From NCBI RefSeq assembly GCF_017798005.1, contig NZ_CP072548.1, positions 434,001 through 498,000 of the forward strand: 64,000 nucleotides of DNA, read 5' to 3'. This DNA is from Aggregatibacter sp. 2125159857. Lineage in GTDB: Bacteria; Pseudomonadota; Gammaproteobacteria; Enterobacterales; Pasteurellaceae. Positions 27,284 through 37,186 of this stretch are shown in pieces. The stretch's first letter is position 1. Every line of letters begins with the position of its first letter. Position numbers and translations under genes: made by a program. The notes under the pieces were generated by a model, which worked only from the letters and a program-made list of their open reading frames with translations, had not been told where the DNA came from and searched no databases.

Positions 27284-28075
27284 ATGTATTCATTTTTCGA
27301 CACCCATACCCACCTCGATTATTTGCAGCAAGCCACCGGTGAGCCGTTAGCACAGCTTATGCAAAATGCACAGGCGGCTGGTGTGCAAAAGGTCTTGATT
27401 GTTGCCGTGTTACAGCGGGATTTCAAAACGATTGAAAAAATGACCGCACTTTATCCTGAACACTTGTATTACGGCTTGGGGCTACATCCGTTGTACATCA
27501 AAGAACACCAAGCGCAGGATTTGGATTTATTGGAACAGGCGTTAGCAACGCGTTCGGCAAATTGCACGGCAATCGCAGAAATCGGTTTGGAGCGCGCCGT
27601 ATCGGACTTGTTAAGCGAGGCATTATGGCGTAAGCAATGTGATTTTTTTGAGGCGCAACTGTATTTGGCGAAGAAGTACGATTTGCCGGTGAACATGCAT
27701 TCCCGGAAGTCGCACGATCAGCTGTTCTCTTTTCTCAAACGCATTGAGGTGCCGAAACGTGGCGTCGTACATGGTTTTGCAGGCAGTTACGATCAGGCAA
27801 AGCGCTTTGTTGATTTGGGCTATTCTATTGGTGTAGGTGGTACGATTACCTATGAACGCGCTAATAAAACCCGTCAAACCATCGCGAAATTGCCACTGGA
27901 TGCCTTGCTGTTAGAAACGGATTCGCCCGACATGCCGGTATTTGGTTTTCAAGGTCAACCGAATCGCCCGGAAAGAGTGCAACAGGTTTTTAAGGTGTTG
28001 TGTGAATTAAGACGCGAAACGCCGGAGATAATTGCCGAGACAATTTGGCAAAATAGCCTGAGTAAATTTGCGTGA
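27284..28075 (+). CDS. yjjV: TatD family metal-dependent hydrolase YjjV
   Basis: This 263-residue protein has the TatD fold with metal ligands in FDTHTHLDY near the N-terminus, AEIGLE (near 102), HSRKSHDQL (near 134), VVHGFAGS and the LLETDSPDMP block near 205. TatD proteins act as DNA exonucleases or deoxyribonucleases, and YjjV is a less studied paralogue. It starts 44 bases after ppiB behind a terminator. Confidence 0.9.
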   Translation: MYSFFDTHTHLDYLQQATGEPLAQLMQNAQAAGVQKVLIVAVLQRDFKTIEKMTALYPEHLYYGLGLHPLYIKEHQAQDLDLLEQALATRSANCTAIAEIGLERAVSDLLSEALWRKQCDFFEAQLYLAKKYDLPVNMHSRKSHDQLFSFLKRIEVPKRGVVHGFAGSYDQAKRFVDLGYSIGVGGTITYERANKTRQTIAKLPLDALLLETDSPDMPVFGFQGQPNRPERVQQVFKVLCELRRETPEIIAETIWQNSLSKFA

Positions 28076-28124
28076 ACCCATTTAAAAAATGATTTTTTAT
28101 TTCTTTTATCTATAAGGGAAGACT

Positions 28125-28358
28125 ATGGATGAGATTAAATTTAGAGCCATGCGTGCTGCCGGTATCGGTTGTGTTGTTATGTTAGCGATTATCGGCTTTT
28201 TCGTGTTTACCACGCCGACAAATGCGCTTATTGATTTCTTAACGGAGATTGGCGAAATGGCTGGCGGACGAACTACGATCGGGGTTTTCATACTTGCCTC
28301 GTTACCACCGCTTACCGGTTTTATTTGCTATTACTTTTGGAAATGGGTGCTTAAATAA
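28125..28358 (+). CDS. Small inner membrane protein of unknown function
   Basis: This 77-residue protein has two hydrophobic helices (about residues 13-31 and 50-72) separated by a short loop ([22 protein letters not shown]). It has no signal peptide cleavage site and no motif that I recognise. A good ribosome binding site (AAGGGAAGACT) precedes its ATG, and tdk starts two bases after its stop, so the pair is probably cotranscribed. I think it is a Pasteurellaceae-restricted family, but I cannot verify that here. Confidence 0.75.
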   Translation: MDEIKFRAMRAAGIGCVVMLAIIGFFVFTTPTNALIDFLTEIGEMAGGRTTIGVFILASLPPLTGFICYYFWKWVLK

Positions 28359-28360
28359 TC

Positions 28361-28939
28361 ATGGCTAAGCTGTATTTTTACTATTCCACCATGAATGCAG
28401 GAAAATCCACAACGTTGCTGCAATCTTCCTACAACTACCGTGAACGCAACATGAATACGCTGGTTTATACGGCGGCCATTGATGATCGTTTCGGCACAGG
28501 TCGCGTGACTTCCCGCATTGGGATCAGCGAGCAAGCGAATACCTTCGCACCGGATACGGATTTATTCGCAGAAATTCAACAACATTTAGCGAAAGCACCG
28601 TTGCATTGCATTTTGGTGGATGAAGCGCAGTTTTTAACTAAAGCGCAGGTGTATCAACTAAGCGATGTGGTGGATAAATTGAACATTCCGGTGTTGTGTT
28701 ATGGCTTGCGCACGGACTTCCAAGCGGAGCTTTTTGAAGGCAGCCGCTATTTGCTGGCATGGGCGGATCAGTTGGAAGAACTTAAGACTATTTGCTATTG
28801 CGGTCGTAAAGCCAATTTTGTCCTGCGTCTCAATGAACAGGGCGACGTTGTCAAACAAGGAGACCAAATTCAAATCGGCGGTAACGACAGCTATTTGTCA
28901 GTATGTCGATTGCATTATAAAGAACGCATGGCGGAATAA
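28361..28939 (+). CDS. tdk: Thymidine kinase
   Basis: Tdk (192 residues) phosphorylates thymidine for salvage. It is a type II enzyme: P-loop [12 protein letters not shown] near residue 9, the DEAQFL block near residue 89, and zinc cysteines CYCGRKANF near 147 with CRLHY at the C-terminus. It follows the small membrane protein gene by two bases and converges on the yafJ-like gene. Confidence 0.97.
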   Translation: MAKLYFYYSTMNAGKSTTLLQSSYNYRERNMNTLVYTAAIDDRFGTGRVTSRIGISEQANTFAPDTDLFAEIQQHLAKAPLHCILVDEAQFLTKAQVYQLSDVVDKLNIPVLCYGLRTDFQAELFEGSRYLLAWADQLEELKTICYCGRKANFVLRLNEQGDVVKQGDQIQIGGNDSYLSVCRLHYKERMAE

Positions 28940-28965
28940 AGTGCGGTGAATATTGACCGCACTTT
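28938..28965. terminator. Uptake-signal hairpin between tdk and the convergent amidotransferase gene
   Basis: AAAGTGCGGT and ACCGCACTTT form a 10-bp stem with an eight-base loop. The left arm overlaps the tdk stop codon. No long T tract follows on either strand, so termination may be partial. Confidence 0.6.
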
Positions 28966-28980
28966 GAGGATGGCGAGGGA

Positions 28981-29811
28981 TTAAGCGATACCGGCTTTGC
29001 CTAAGGTGCCGTCATCAATTGGGGCGGTGTTTAGCGTGCCGAGCACTTCCCAGACTTTATCGCCATTTTTGAAAAACACAAATCCACCGTTATCCATTTT
29101 GGTCCAAACTTCATCCTTTGTCAGTGGAACAGTCGTAATAATTGTGACTTTGTCCCCTTCTTTGGTGTAGTCGTTGAAGTCGATGACACCGCCATCATCC
29201 ACCCGTTGTGCCTTACCGAAGGGCGCTTGACGGGTGATGTAATGTAAGTTTGTTGAGCAACGCACGATCATCCATTCGCCGTTCGACAGCATAAAATTTA
29301 ATGTGCCGTAGCGTGCCAGCTCATTGCTGATCTGTTGAATCGCCTCAAAAATTTCTTCTTCACTCGGTTTGTGTTTAAAGCGTGTTTTGAGCTGTTCTAA
29401 CATATAACAGAATGCTGTTTCAGAATCGGTGGTACCAATCGGTTGGTAAAAAATCGTTTCAGTCACAGGCAAATTCACCAAATTGCCATTGTGCGCGAAT
29501 ACCCAATTTTCACCCCAAATTTCACGCATAAAAGGGTGGGTATTTTCGATGTTGACATCACCTTGCGTCGCTTTTCGAATGTGGGCAATCACGTTAAGTG
29601 ACTTAATGTTATATTGTTTTACACAGTCGGCAATGGGGGAGCTGTGTCCCGGTTTATTATCACGAAACACGCGCACGCCTTTGCCTTCAAAAAAAGCAAT
29701 CCCGAAACCGTCCGAGTGACAGTCGGTTAAACCGGCACGATGGCGGAAACCTTCAAAGGAAAACACAATATCTGTCGGTGTGTTGCAATTCATTCCTAAT
29801 AGTTGACACAT
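28981..29811 (-). CDS. Class II glutamine amidotransferase (YafJ-like)
   Basis: This 276-residue protein has an N-terminal nucleophile domain: Cys2 in MCQLLGMNC, plus HSDGFGIAFFEG near residue 32 and VFAHNGNLVN near 107. Such domains release ammonia from glutamine, but no synthase domain or partner is attached here. E. coli YafJ is a close relative of unknown substrate. It stands alone, ending against tdk. Confidence 0.88.
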   Translation of the reverse strand: MCQLLGMNCNTPTDIVFSFEGFRHRAGLTDCHSDGFGIAFFEGKGVRVFRDNKPGHSSPIADCVKQYNIKSLNVIAHIRKATQGDVNIENTHPFMREIWGENWVFAHNGNLVNLPVTETIFYQPIGTTDSETAFCYMLEQLKTRFKHKPSEEEIFEAIQQISNELARYGTLNFMLSNGEWMIVRCSTNLHYITRQAPFGKAQRVDDGGVIDFNDYTKEGDKVTIITTVPLTKDEVWTKMDNGGFVFFKNGDKVWEVLGTLNTAPIDDGTLGKAGIA

Positions 29812-29970
29812 ACTTGACCTAATATCTTAATAACCATAAAACTTATGGCGATTTAACACGATAATCCGGCAAAATTCAACTTAAACCACAGGCTGTTCTT
29901 AGAACAAAATGTTTGGCTTGATAACCGTTCTCTATGAGAAAAAAGAGTCACGGTATGCACGAATCTGTCA

Positions 29971-30008
29971 TATAAAACGGACACTGATGCTGAAACAAAA
30001 GTGTCCGT
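29971..30008 (-). terminator. Probable terminator downstream of clpX
   Basis: ACGGACACT (29977-29985) and AGTGTCCGT (30000-30008) pair around a 14-base loop; on the minus strand TTTTATA follows. It would end the clpP-clpX transcript. Confidence 0.65.
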
Positions 30009-30027
30009 GATGTTTTGAGAGAGAAAA

Positions 30028-31272
30028 TTAGGCGTAGATAAGTTCAGGCGCCTTGCCGTCATTAATGGTTTGCTCGTTAACTACCACTTTTTCCAATCCT
30101 TCTAAAGAAGGTAAGTCGTACATGGTGTCGAGTAAAACGCTTTCAATAATAGAGCGCAAGCCGCGGGCGCCGGTTTTGCGGGCGAGGGCTTTTTTCGCCA
30201 TGGCGATTAAGGCTTCTTTAGTGAATTCTAGTTTCACATTTTCCAAACCAAATAACGCTTGATATTGTTTACACAAGGCATTTTTCGGTTCGGTCAGAAT
30301 ACGCACAAGGGCTTCTTCGTCTAATTCGCTTAACGGCGCAACCACCGGTAAACGTCCGATAAACTCCGGGATTAAGCCGTATTTCATTAAATCGTCCGGT
30401 TCTACTTGTTTGAACAAGTCCGTCAACGTGGCTTTGTCTTTTTCGCTCTTGATTTCGGCGCCGAAACCAATCGCAGTGGCGACGCTGGTGCGTTTTTCAA
30501 TGACTTTATCCAAGCCGGCAAAGGCACCGCCACAAATAAACAGAATTTTGGAGGTATCGATGCGCAACATTTCCTGTTGTGGGTGTTTGCGTCCGCCTTG
30601 TGGTGGAATGGAAGCAACCGTGCCTTCAATCAGTTTTAACAAGGCTTGTTGTACGCCCTCGCCGGAAACATCGCGGGTAATGGACGGATTTTCTGATTTG
30701 CGGGTGATTTTGTCGATTTCGTCGATATAAATAATGCCTTGTTCCGCACGTTCGATGTCGTAATCACAATTTTGCAGTAATTTTTGTAACACGTTTTCCA
30801 CGTCTTCGCCCACATAACCGGCTTCCGTCAAGGTGGTGGCATCCGCCATGGCGAAAGGCACGTTTAACATACGCGCCATGGTCTCTGCTAATAGGGTTTT
30901 ACCGCTACCGGTCGGGCCGATAAGTAAAATATTACTTTTACCCAATTCCACATCATTGGTTTGATGTTTGGTGCGTAGGCGTTTGTAGTGGTTATACACC
31001 GCCACTGCTAACACTTTTTTCGCATAATCTTGGCCGATGACATAATCGTCTAAGTGGGCACGTATTTTGTGCGGTGTGGGTAATTCCTGCTCTTTTGTCG
31101 CTTCTGCGTCTTCGCTTTCGGCTTCTTCGCCATGCTCTTCATTGAGCAACATATCGTGACACAGTTCGATGCATTCATTACAAATGTAACCGGAAGTGCC
31201 AGCGATAAGTTTATTGACTTCGTCTTGTTCTTTGCCACAGAAAGAACAATGTAATTCTTTATCTTTTGCCAT
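30028..31272 (-). CDS. clpX: ATP-dependent Clp protease ATP-binding subunit ClpX
   Basis: ClpX (414 residues) is the AAA+ unfoldase that feeds substrates to ClpP. A zinc-binding domain (CSFCGK...CNECIELC, residues 9-37) leads into the Walker A motif GPTGSGKT (near 114), Walker [11 protein letters not shown] and the sensor regions. The GYVGEDVE pore loop and IGF loop (AIGFGAE) needed to dock ClpP are present. It follows clpP by nine bases, forming the usual operon. Confidence 0.98.
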   Translation of the reverse strand: MAKDKELHCSFCGKEQDEVNKLIAGTSGYICNECIELCHDMLLNEEHGEEAESEDAEATKEQELPTPHKIRAHLDDYVIGQDYAKKVLAVAVYNHYKRLRTKHQTNDVELGKSNILLIGPTGSGKTLLAETMARMLNVPFAMADATTLTEAGYVGEDVENVLQKLLQNCDYDIERAEQGIIYIDEIDKITRKSENPSITRDVSGEGVQQALLKLIEGTVASIPPQGGRKHPQQEMLRIDTSKILFICGGAFAGLDKVIEKRTSVATAIGFGAEIKSEKDKATLTDLFKQVEPDDLMKYGLIPEFIGRLPVVAPLSELDEEALVRILTEPKNALCKQYQALFGLENVKLEFTKEALIAMAKKALARKTGARGLRSIIESVLLDTMYDLPSLEGLEKVVVNEQTINDGKAPELIYA

Positions 31273-31281
31273 TTTTATCTC

Positions 31282-31863
31282 TTAACGTTTAGTCAACACT
31301 TTATCGATTAAGCCGTAGTTTTTGGCTTCTTCTGCCGACATAAAGTTGTCGCGGTCAGTGTCTCTTTCAATGGTTTCAATAAGTTGGTCGGTGTGGAAAG
31401 CTAAACGTTCATTTAACGTGCTTTTGATTTTTAAAATCTCTTGGGCATGAATTTGAATATCCGATGCTTGTCCGCGGAAACCGCCTAATGGTTGGTGAAT
31501 CATTATACGGGCATGTGGTAATGCCCCGCGTTTGTCTGCTGCGCCACCGGCGAGTAAAAATGCGCCCATAGAGCAGGCTTGTCCAACACAAAGGGTTCGT
31601 ACATCCGGCTTGATGAATTGCATGGTATCGTAAATTGCCATACCGGCAGTAACGGAACCGCCCGGTGAGTTGATATATAAATTGATGTCTTTATCGGGAT
31701 CTTCTGATTCTAGGAAAAGCAATTGTGCCACAATTAGATTGGCCATGTTGTCTTCCACTTCACCGCTTAGGAAAATCACGCGATCTTTTAGTAAGCGGGA
31801 ATAAATGTCATAGGCGCGTTCGCCACGGGAAGTTTGGTCAACGACCATAGGAATTACACTCAT
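31282..31863 (-). CDS. clpP: ATP-dependent Clp protease proteolytic subunit ClpP
   Basis: ClpP (193 residues) forms the 14-subunit proteolytic chamber. The catalytic triad is visible: Ser98 in GQACSMGAF, His123 in MIHQPLGG and an Asp near 172. The N-terminus [24 protein letters not shown] is typical and has little or no propeptide. clpX follows directly. The tig gene, often upstream of clpP, is absent here; a phosphoethanolamine transferase gene lies there instead. Confidence 0.98.
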   Translation of the reverse strand: MSVIPMVVDQTSRGERAYDIYSRLLKDRVIFLSGEVEDNMANLIVAQLLFLESEDPDKDINLYINSPGGSVTAGMAIYDTMQFIKPDVRTLCVGQACSMGAFLLAGGAADKRGALPHARIMIHQPLGGFRGQASDIQIHAQEILKIKSTLNERLAFHTDQLIETIERDTDRDNFMSAEEAKNYGLIDKVLTKR

Positions 31864-31924
31864 ATGTTCCTCAATTTAGTCAGGATAGGGTGAAAAGTGC
31901 GGTCAGAAAAAACGGAGTTTTTTG

Positions 31925-31952
31925 ATATTGGACGAGCCAACAGCGCCGCAAG
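31925..31952 (-). promoter_or_regulatory. Possible heat-shock (sigma-32-like) promoter of clpP
   Basis: On the minus strand CTTGCGG, 13 bases, then TCCAATAT partly match the sigma-32 pattern CTTGAAA and CCCCATNT. It lies about 60 bases before clpP, a gene under heat-shock control in E. coli. The match is imperfect. Confidence 0.35.
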
Positions 31953-32030
31953 AACAAAATTCTTTCATAAAAAACGGCGGTTATTCTACCTGAAAAATTA
32001 GGTTTGCTGAATGGCTATTCCGGCAAAAAT

Positions 32031-32072
32031 AAAAATGCGGTCATTCGTTTGAAAAAATGACCGCACTTTTAG
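32031..32072 (-). terminator. Uptake-signal hairpin downstream of the phosphoethanolamine transferase gene
   Basis: AAAATGCGGTCATT and AATGACCGCACTTTT pair with one mismatch around a ten-base loop; the left uptake signal is degenerate (ATGCGGT). Flanking A and T tracts suggest a terminator. Confidence 0.65.
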
Positions 32073-32087
32073 GGTTGGGACCTGTTA

Positions 32088-33695
32088 TTACGGTTCTTGT
32101 TTCGCCGGATCCTCTTTCAACGACTGATAGTCCACCAAGGCCCGCCAGTTAAACACTTTGATTGGTTGCGGTTTCGGGTTGAAAAAATCTTCTTGGCTTA
32201 AATGACTTTCTTTAATGCCTAACCATTGGGCAAAGCCGTGAATAAAATTAAAGGCGCTTTGCGGGTTTTTAATGAGGGTTCTTTTGGTGTCGTCACTGGA
32301 AAAACGAACAAAAGGCACCGCATAACTTTGTTTATATTCCTTATTATTTAGCATAGACAGATTTTTGCCTGCGCCTAAATGCGCCAACCCGTGATCTGAG
32401 AAATAAATGACGGAATAGCTTTGGCCTTGATCTTTGAGAATTTGATTCACCTCAGACAATAAGCTATCCGTTTGTTTTAAGGTGTCTAAATAACACGACA
32501 TTTCTCGGCTAATTAAATGGAATTTGGGTTCTTCACCATTTAAATGGGCGCAAAATGTTGGGTGCGAGCCAATTAAATGTAAAACGATTAATTTGGTTTG
32601 ATCTTTATCTTTCGCCAAAAGTTGTTTCAATGGTTCTAATAACGCCGTATCGGCGATATTGTCCGAATCATACCCGCCTTTTTTGGTAAAGAACGATTCA
32701 TCTGCTTGAATGCCGATACGCGATGCCATGGTGTCCCATTCGCCGACTTTGCCTTGGTTAGACAGCCAATAAGTTTTGTAATGGGCAAGTTTGGCGAGCG
32801 AGATAATGTTATCGGTGTAAACCGTTTCTTCATTGTTGTTAATGGAACGATACAACGTGCGTTGCAACGACGGCTGGGTATTCGGGCCGGCAGCCACATA
32901 TAAATCGAAAATCAAGCCGTTCACTTGTTCTAAAAACGGCGTGGTTTTTTGTGGGTAGCCGTATAAGGATGTGTAATCCCGTCGCATACTTTCGCCGATC
33001 ACTAAGACATAGTTTTGATATTTTGGCTCAACGGAAAGGATTTGCCATTCCGGTGTTTTGGTCAAGGCGTCGTTTAATAATGCCCGTTGCGTTAAATAGG
33101 TGTTATTTACTTTGATGGCGTTGGAAAGAAAACTCACCGGATAAAAGTTTGAGGCTTTAAAAAATTCGGAGAGCTTAAATGCTTTTTCAGGATCCGTATT
33201 TTCCACTTCTTTTGCAATGGGCGTATAAAGTGAAAAGGTGAGAAGACCAAGGTAAACGGCAGCATAGATTTTCTTCTGAGATTTATTTGAGGTTTTATGT
33301 CGTTGAATCAATAAGATAACGATAAATAAAAGAAGATAGAAAAAAGTAAAAATATAAATAGAGAGCGGAATCGCTTTAAAAAAACCGATGGCTTCACTGA
33401 AATTGGTTTCATAAACCGAGGCAATTACCCCAATCGACACCGGGCCATATAATAAGCCGGAAGGAAGATAGCCGAGAGAGAGAGCGAAAATAAAAAGAAA
33501 GCCAATTAAAAATAAGATCTTGCTGTGTTTCCGTAAGGTCAAAAGCAGCAAACCTAATGCAAAAATACTCACCAGATTAGTCAGATAATTATCCAAAATG
33601 CCCAAGGCAATGTGGGAAAGAAAGGAAAAAATCAATAATAACAACGCAAAAGTGATGTCATTATTGATGAGATTGTGTTTTTTGAATTGACTCAT
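32088..33695 (-). CDS. Phosphoethanolamine transferase (EptA/CptA family)
   Basis: This inner membrane enzyme (535 residues) transfers phosphoethanolamine from phosphatidylethanolamine to lipopolysaccharide. Five hydrophobic helices (about 15-155) anchor a periplasmic sulfatase-fold domain. In that domain the metal and nucleophile residues are visible in VIGESMRRDYTS, the Thr of GPNTQPSLQR and the C-terminal FSDHGL. The target (lipid A, core heptose or another sugar) cannot be read from sequence. I prefer the ATG at 33695 over a GTG at 33707. It diverges from gshF. Confidence 0.88.
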   Translation of the reverse strand: MSQFKKHNLINNDITFALLLLIFSFLSHIALGILDNYLTNLVSIFALGLLLLTLRKHSKILFLIGFLFIFALSLGYLPSGLLYGPVSIGVIASVYETNFSEAIGFFKAIPLSIYIFTFFYLLLFIVILLIQRHKTSNKSQKKIYAAVYLGLLTFSLYTPIAKEVENTDPEKAFKLSEFFKASNFYPVSFLSNAIKVNNTYLTQRALLNDALTKTPEWQILSVEPKYQNYVLVIGESMRRDYTSLYGYPQKTTPFLEQVNGLIFDLYVAAGPNTQPSLQRTLYRSINNNEETVYTDNIISLAKLAHYKTYWLSNQGKVGEWDTMASRIGIQADESFFTKKGGYDSDNIADTALLEPLKQLLAKDKDQTKLIVLHLIGSHPTFCAHLNGEEPKFHLISREMSCYLDTLKQTDSLLSEVNQILKDQGQSYSVIYFSDHGLAHLGAGKNLSMLNNKEYKQSYAVPFVRFSSDDTKRTLIKNPQSAFNFIHGFAQWLGIKESHLSQEDFFNPKPQPIKVFNWRALVDYQSLKEDPAKQEP

Positions 33696-33937
33696 TTTAT
33701 GTGCCACAGGTGTTTTCCATGTACTTTTCTAAGGGCGGAAATTTTAGACCCTTTATTCCCCAAAATGAAGTATTTTCGTTTCAATACATTAAGTTATAAC
33801 CATTCCTTATGGGGGATGCGATTTTTTTATTTGCATTTAAGGGGATTAATTTTAATAATGTGGCGATTTTTTAAGAAGTTTATGCAAGTAGGCATGCCTA
33901 AACAGTATGATTCCTCGTTTAGCTAAAAGGAAATTTT

Positions 33938-36211
33938 ATGAATATTCAACAGGTTATAAAAGAAAATCGCTTGGAGCTGTTGTTCCAACAAGGGTCATTT
34001 GGCATTGAAAAAGAAAGCCAACGTGTACACGCAGACGGAGCGATTGTGGTGACTGAGCACCCAAAATGCTTCGGCAATCGTTCTTATCACCCTTATATTC
34101 AGACGGATTTTGCGGAAAGTCAGCTTGAGTTAATCACCCCACCCAATAAAAAAATTGAAGATACGTTGCGTTGGTTATCCGCCATTCACGAAGTGGTGTT
34201 ACGTTCTTTGCCGGAAGACGAATATGTCTTTCCGTTGAGCATGCCGGCCGGCTTGCCACCGGAGGATCAAATTAAAGTGGCACAACTGGACAATCCGGTC
34301 GATGTGGCGTATCGCGAGCATTTAGTGAAATCCTACGGTAAAAGCAAGCAAATGGTGAGTGGTATTCACTACAACTTCCAGCTTGAGCCAGCGTTCATTC
34401 AACAGCTGTTTGCACGACAAAATGACTACCAAAGTGCGGTGGATTTTCAGAACGATTTATATTTGAAAATTGCCCGTAATTTCTTGCGTTATCAATGGAT
34501 CCTCGTCTATTTATTAGCGGCCACGCCAACCGTTGATGCCAATTATTTCCGTCACGGTACGCCATTGAAAGCGGGGCAATACGTCCGTAGTTTACGTTCT
34601 GGCCAATATGGTTATGTGAATGACCCAAGTGTGAAAGTGTCTTATGACAGTTTGAAAGATTATGTGGCAACCTTGGAGCAGGCAGTCAACAGCGGACAGC
34701 TTATTGCCGAAAAAGAATTTTATTCCAACGTGCGTTTGCGTGGTGCGAAACAAGCGCGTGAATTGCTCCAAAACGGCATTCAATATTTGGAATTCCGTCT
34801 ATTCGATCTAAACCCGTTTGAGGCTTATGGTATTGCCTTGAATGATGCCAAATTTGTGCATTATTTTATTTTATTAATGGCGTGGTTGGATGAAGAATCT
34901 TTGGCAAGTGCGGTGGAATTAGGCAAAGAAAAATTAGCCCAAGTGGCGTGGGAAAATCCATTGTCGGCAACGGCTTTCCAAGCAGAAGGCGAACGTGTTT
35001 TACAGCAATTATTGGCGATGTTGGCGGAAATTCACGCCGATGCAGAGATGACCGAGATCGTCAAAGAGAAACTGGCGCAGTTTGCTGATCCAAGCCAAAC
35101 GCTTGGTGCGCGCTTAGTCAATGCTATCGAAGCACATGGTGGTTATCAAAAACTGGGCGCGGAACTGGCGATTCGTTACAAAAAACAAGCCTTTGAACGT
35201 TTTTATGCGTTGTCAGCTTTCGACAACATGGAGCTTTCCACCCAAGCGCTGATGTTTGATGCCATTCAAAAAGGCTTAAAAATGGAGATTTTAGACGAGC
35301 GCGATCAGTTCTTAAGTCTGCAATTCGGTGACCATTTGGAATATGTCAAAAACGGCAACATGACTTCCCATGACAGCTACATTTCGCCTCTTATCATGGA
35401 AAATAAAGTGGTGACCAAAAAAGTGTTGGCGAAAGCCGGCTTTAACGTGCCGCAAAGCGTGGAATTTACCAGTGTGGAACAAGCCGTGGCCAATTATGCT
35501 TTATTCGCAGGGCGTGCTGTGGTGATTAAACCGAAATCCACTAATTACGGTTTAGGCATCAGTATTTTCCAACAGGGCGTGCATGATCCTGAGGATTTTG
35601 CCAAAGCCATTGAAATTGCTTTCCGTGAAGACAAAGAAGTGATGGTAGAAGATTACCTCACCGGCACGGAATACCGTTTCTTCGTGCTAGGTGATGAAAC
35701 CCTTGCCGTGTTGTTGCGTGTGCCGGCAAATGTCATTGGCGACGGCGTGCATACGGTGGCGGAATTAGTGGCTCAGAAAAATGATCATCCGTTGCGTGGC
35801 GATGGTAGCCGCACGCCATTGAAGAAAATTGCGTTGGGCGACATCGAACAGTTACAGTTAAAAGAGCAAGGCTTAACCGTGGACAGCGTGCCGGCGAAAG
35901 ATCAGCTGGTGCAGTTACGTGCCAATTCCAACATTAGCACCGGTGGCGATTCCATTGACATGACCGACCAAATGCACCCAAGCTACAAAGCCTTGGCGGT
36001 TGGCATCACCAAAGCCATGGGCGCTGCGGTGTGTGGTGTGGATTTAATCATTCCCGATTTAACCAAACCGGCTGAGCCGAGCCTGCAATCTTGGGGCGTG
36101 ATTGAAGCCAACTTTAATCCAATGATGATGATGCATATCTTCCCGTACGCAGGACAATCCCGTCGGGTGACGCAAAACGTACTGAAAATGCTCTTTCCGG
36201 AGTTGAAATAA
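33938..36211 (+). CDS. gshF: Bifunctional glutathione synthase GshF (GshAB)
   Basis: GshF (757 residues) makes glutathione from glutamate, cysteine and glycine in one protein. The N-terminal half (to about 450) is a GshA-like gamma-glutamylcysteine ligase (QTDFAESQLELITPP, GIHYNFQL, EFRLFDLNPF). The C-terminal half (about 490-757) is an ATP-grasp domain (VVIKPKSTNYGLGISIF, then ANFNPMMMMHIFPY). Fused GshF is known in Pasteurellaceae and Gram-positive bacteria. GGAAATTTT precedes the ATG. It is monocistronic with its own terminator. Confidence 0.97.
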   Translation: MNIQQVIKENRLELLFQQGSFGIEKESQRVHADGAIVVTEHPKCFGNRSYHPYIQTDFAESQLELITPPNKKIEDTLRWLSAIHEVVLRSLPEDEYVFPLSMPAGLPPEDQIKVAQLDNPVDVAYREHLVKSYGKSKQMVSGIHYNFQLEPAFIQQLFARQNDYQSAVDFQNDLYLKIARNFLRYQWILVYLLAATPTVDANYFRHGTPLKAGQYVRSLRSGQYGYVNDPSVKVSYDSLKDYVATLEQAVNSGQLIAEKEFYSNVRLRGAKQARELLQNGIQYLEFRLFDLNPFEAYGIALNDAKFVHYFILLMAWLDEESLASAVELGKEKLAQVAWENPLSATAFQAEGERVLQQLLAMLAEIHADAEMTEIVKEKLAQFADPSQTLGARLVNAIEAHGGYQKLGAELAIRYKKQAFERFYALSAFDNMELSTQALMFDAIQKGLKMEILDERDQFLSLQFGDHLEYVKNGNMTSHDSYISPLIMENKVVTKKVLAKAGFNVPQSVEFTSVEQAVANYALFAGRAVVIKPKSTNYGLGISIFQQGVHDPEDFAKAIEIAFREDKEVMVEDYLTGTEYRFFVLGDETLAVLLRVPANVIGDGVHTVAELVAQKNDHPLRGDGSRTPLKKIALGDIEQLQLKEQGLTVDSVPAKDQLVQLRANSNISTGGDSIDMTDQMHPSYKALAVGITKAMGAAVCGVDLIIPDLTKPAEPSLQSWGVIEANFNPMMMMHIFPYAGQSRRVTQNVLKMLFPELK

Positions 36212-36225
36212 TATTCCAAGAACGC

Positions 36226-36255
36226 AAAGGCGAATCGGAGGATTCGCCTTTTTGT
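36226..36255 (+). terminator. Terminator downstream of gshF
   Basis: AAAGGCGAATC and GATTCGCCTTT form an 11-bp stem with a four-base loop and a T run. Confidence 0.9.
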
Positions 36256-36447
36256 TTGCTTGAAGTGCGGTCGTTTTTGACGATGTTTTGGAGAATCAAA
36301 AATAATTAAAAAATCCACCGCACTTCTCCGATAAAATTACGAAGAACGTGATTGCGTAAAATCATGGATAACGTAAGGCGAGTGGTGCGCGTGGAATGCA
36401 AGATTTCCTTTGACTATTTTATTTTCTGAGGGTAATATTCACGCCCT

Positions 36448-36972
36448 ATGCAAAAGGTAAAACTACCCCTCACTGTCGATCCGGTGAAAGATGCGCAACG
36501 AAGATTAGATTATCAGGGTTATTACGCTGCCAATCAATTAAGTCGTCTTGCCGAATCGGTTGGTAAAGTGCTCAGCGATGCACAGGTTACATTATCGTTC
36601 TTTGTTGATCCGCAAAAATTGGTTGTTATGAAAGGTCATGCCAAGGTTGATGTTGAATTAAATTGTCAGCGTTGTGGTGAACCTTTCGTTCAAACCGTTG
36701 ATTGTGAGTTTTGTTACAGTCCGGTGGCTAATTTGGATCAAATTGATGTATTGCCGGAAATCTATGAGCCAATTGAATTCAATGAATTCGGTGAAATAGA
36801 TTTACTTGGAACAATTGAAGATGAATTAATTTTAAGTCTGCCGATTGTGCCAATGCATTCATCTGAACACTGTGAAGTGTCCGTGGCTGAACAGGTTTTT
36901 GGCGAATTGCCGGAAGAATTGGCAAAAAAACCGAACCCGTTCGCTGTATTAGCTAATTTAAAGCAAAAATAA
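36448..36972 (+). CDS. yceD: YceD (DUF177) protein, 23S rRNA accumulation factor
   Basis: This 174-residue protein has the DUF177 CxxC pair in [11 protein letters not shown] (near residue 71) and a matching acidic block further on ([17 protein letters not shown]). In E. coli and plants the homologues support 23S rRNA accumulation. It is directly followed by rpmF, the near-universal pairing of this family, and starts the ribosome/lipid operon yceD-rpmF-plsX-fabH-fabD-fabG-acpP. Confidence 0.92.
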   Translation: MQKVKLPLTVDPVKDAQRRLDYQGYYAANQLSRLAESVGKVLSDAQVTLSFFVDPQKLVVMKGHAKVDVELNCQRCGEPFVQTVDCEFCYSPVANLDQIDVLPEIYEPIEFNEFGEIDLLGTIEDELILSLPIVPMHSSEHCEVSVAEQVFGELPEELAKKPNPFAVLANLKQK

Positions 36973-36988
36973 TTTAGGAGTATAGCCA

Positions 36989-37159
36989 ATGGCTGTTCAA
37001 CAAAATAAAAAATCCCGTTCACGTCGTGATATGCGTCGTTCTCACGATGCGTTAACAACTGCTGCAGTATCCGTTGATAAAGCAAGTGGTGAAACTCATT
37101 TGCGTCACCATGTAACCGCTGACGGTTACTATCGTGGTCGTAAAGTGATTAACAAGTAA
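36989..37159 (+). CDS. rpmF: 50S ribosomal protein L32
   Basis: L32 (56 residues) starts [20 protein letters not shown], the family signature, and ends with [13 protein letters not shown] strong ribosome binding site (TTAGGAG) lies ten bases before the ATG. It falls between yceD and plsX in the conserved order. Confidence 0.98.
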
Positions 37160-37186
37160 TTATCTCAATTACATCAAGGTAATCAC

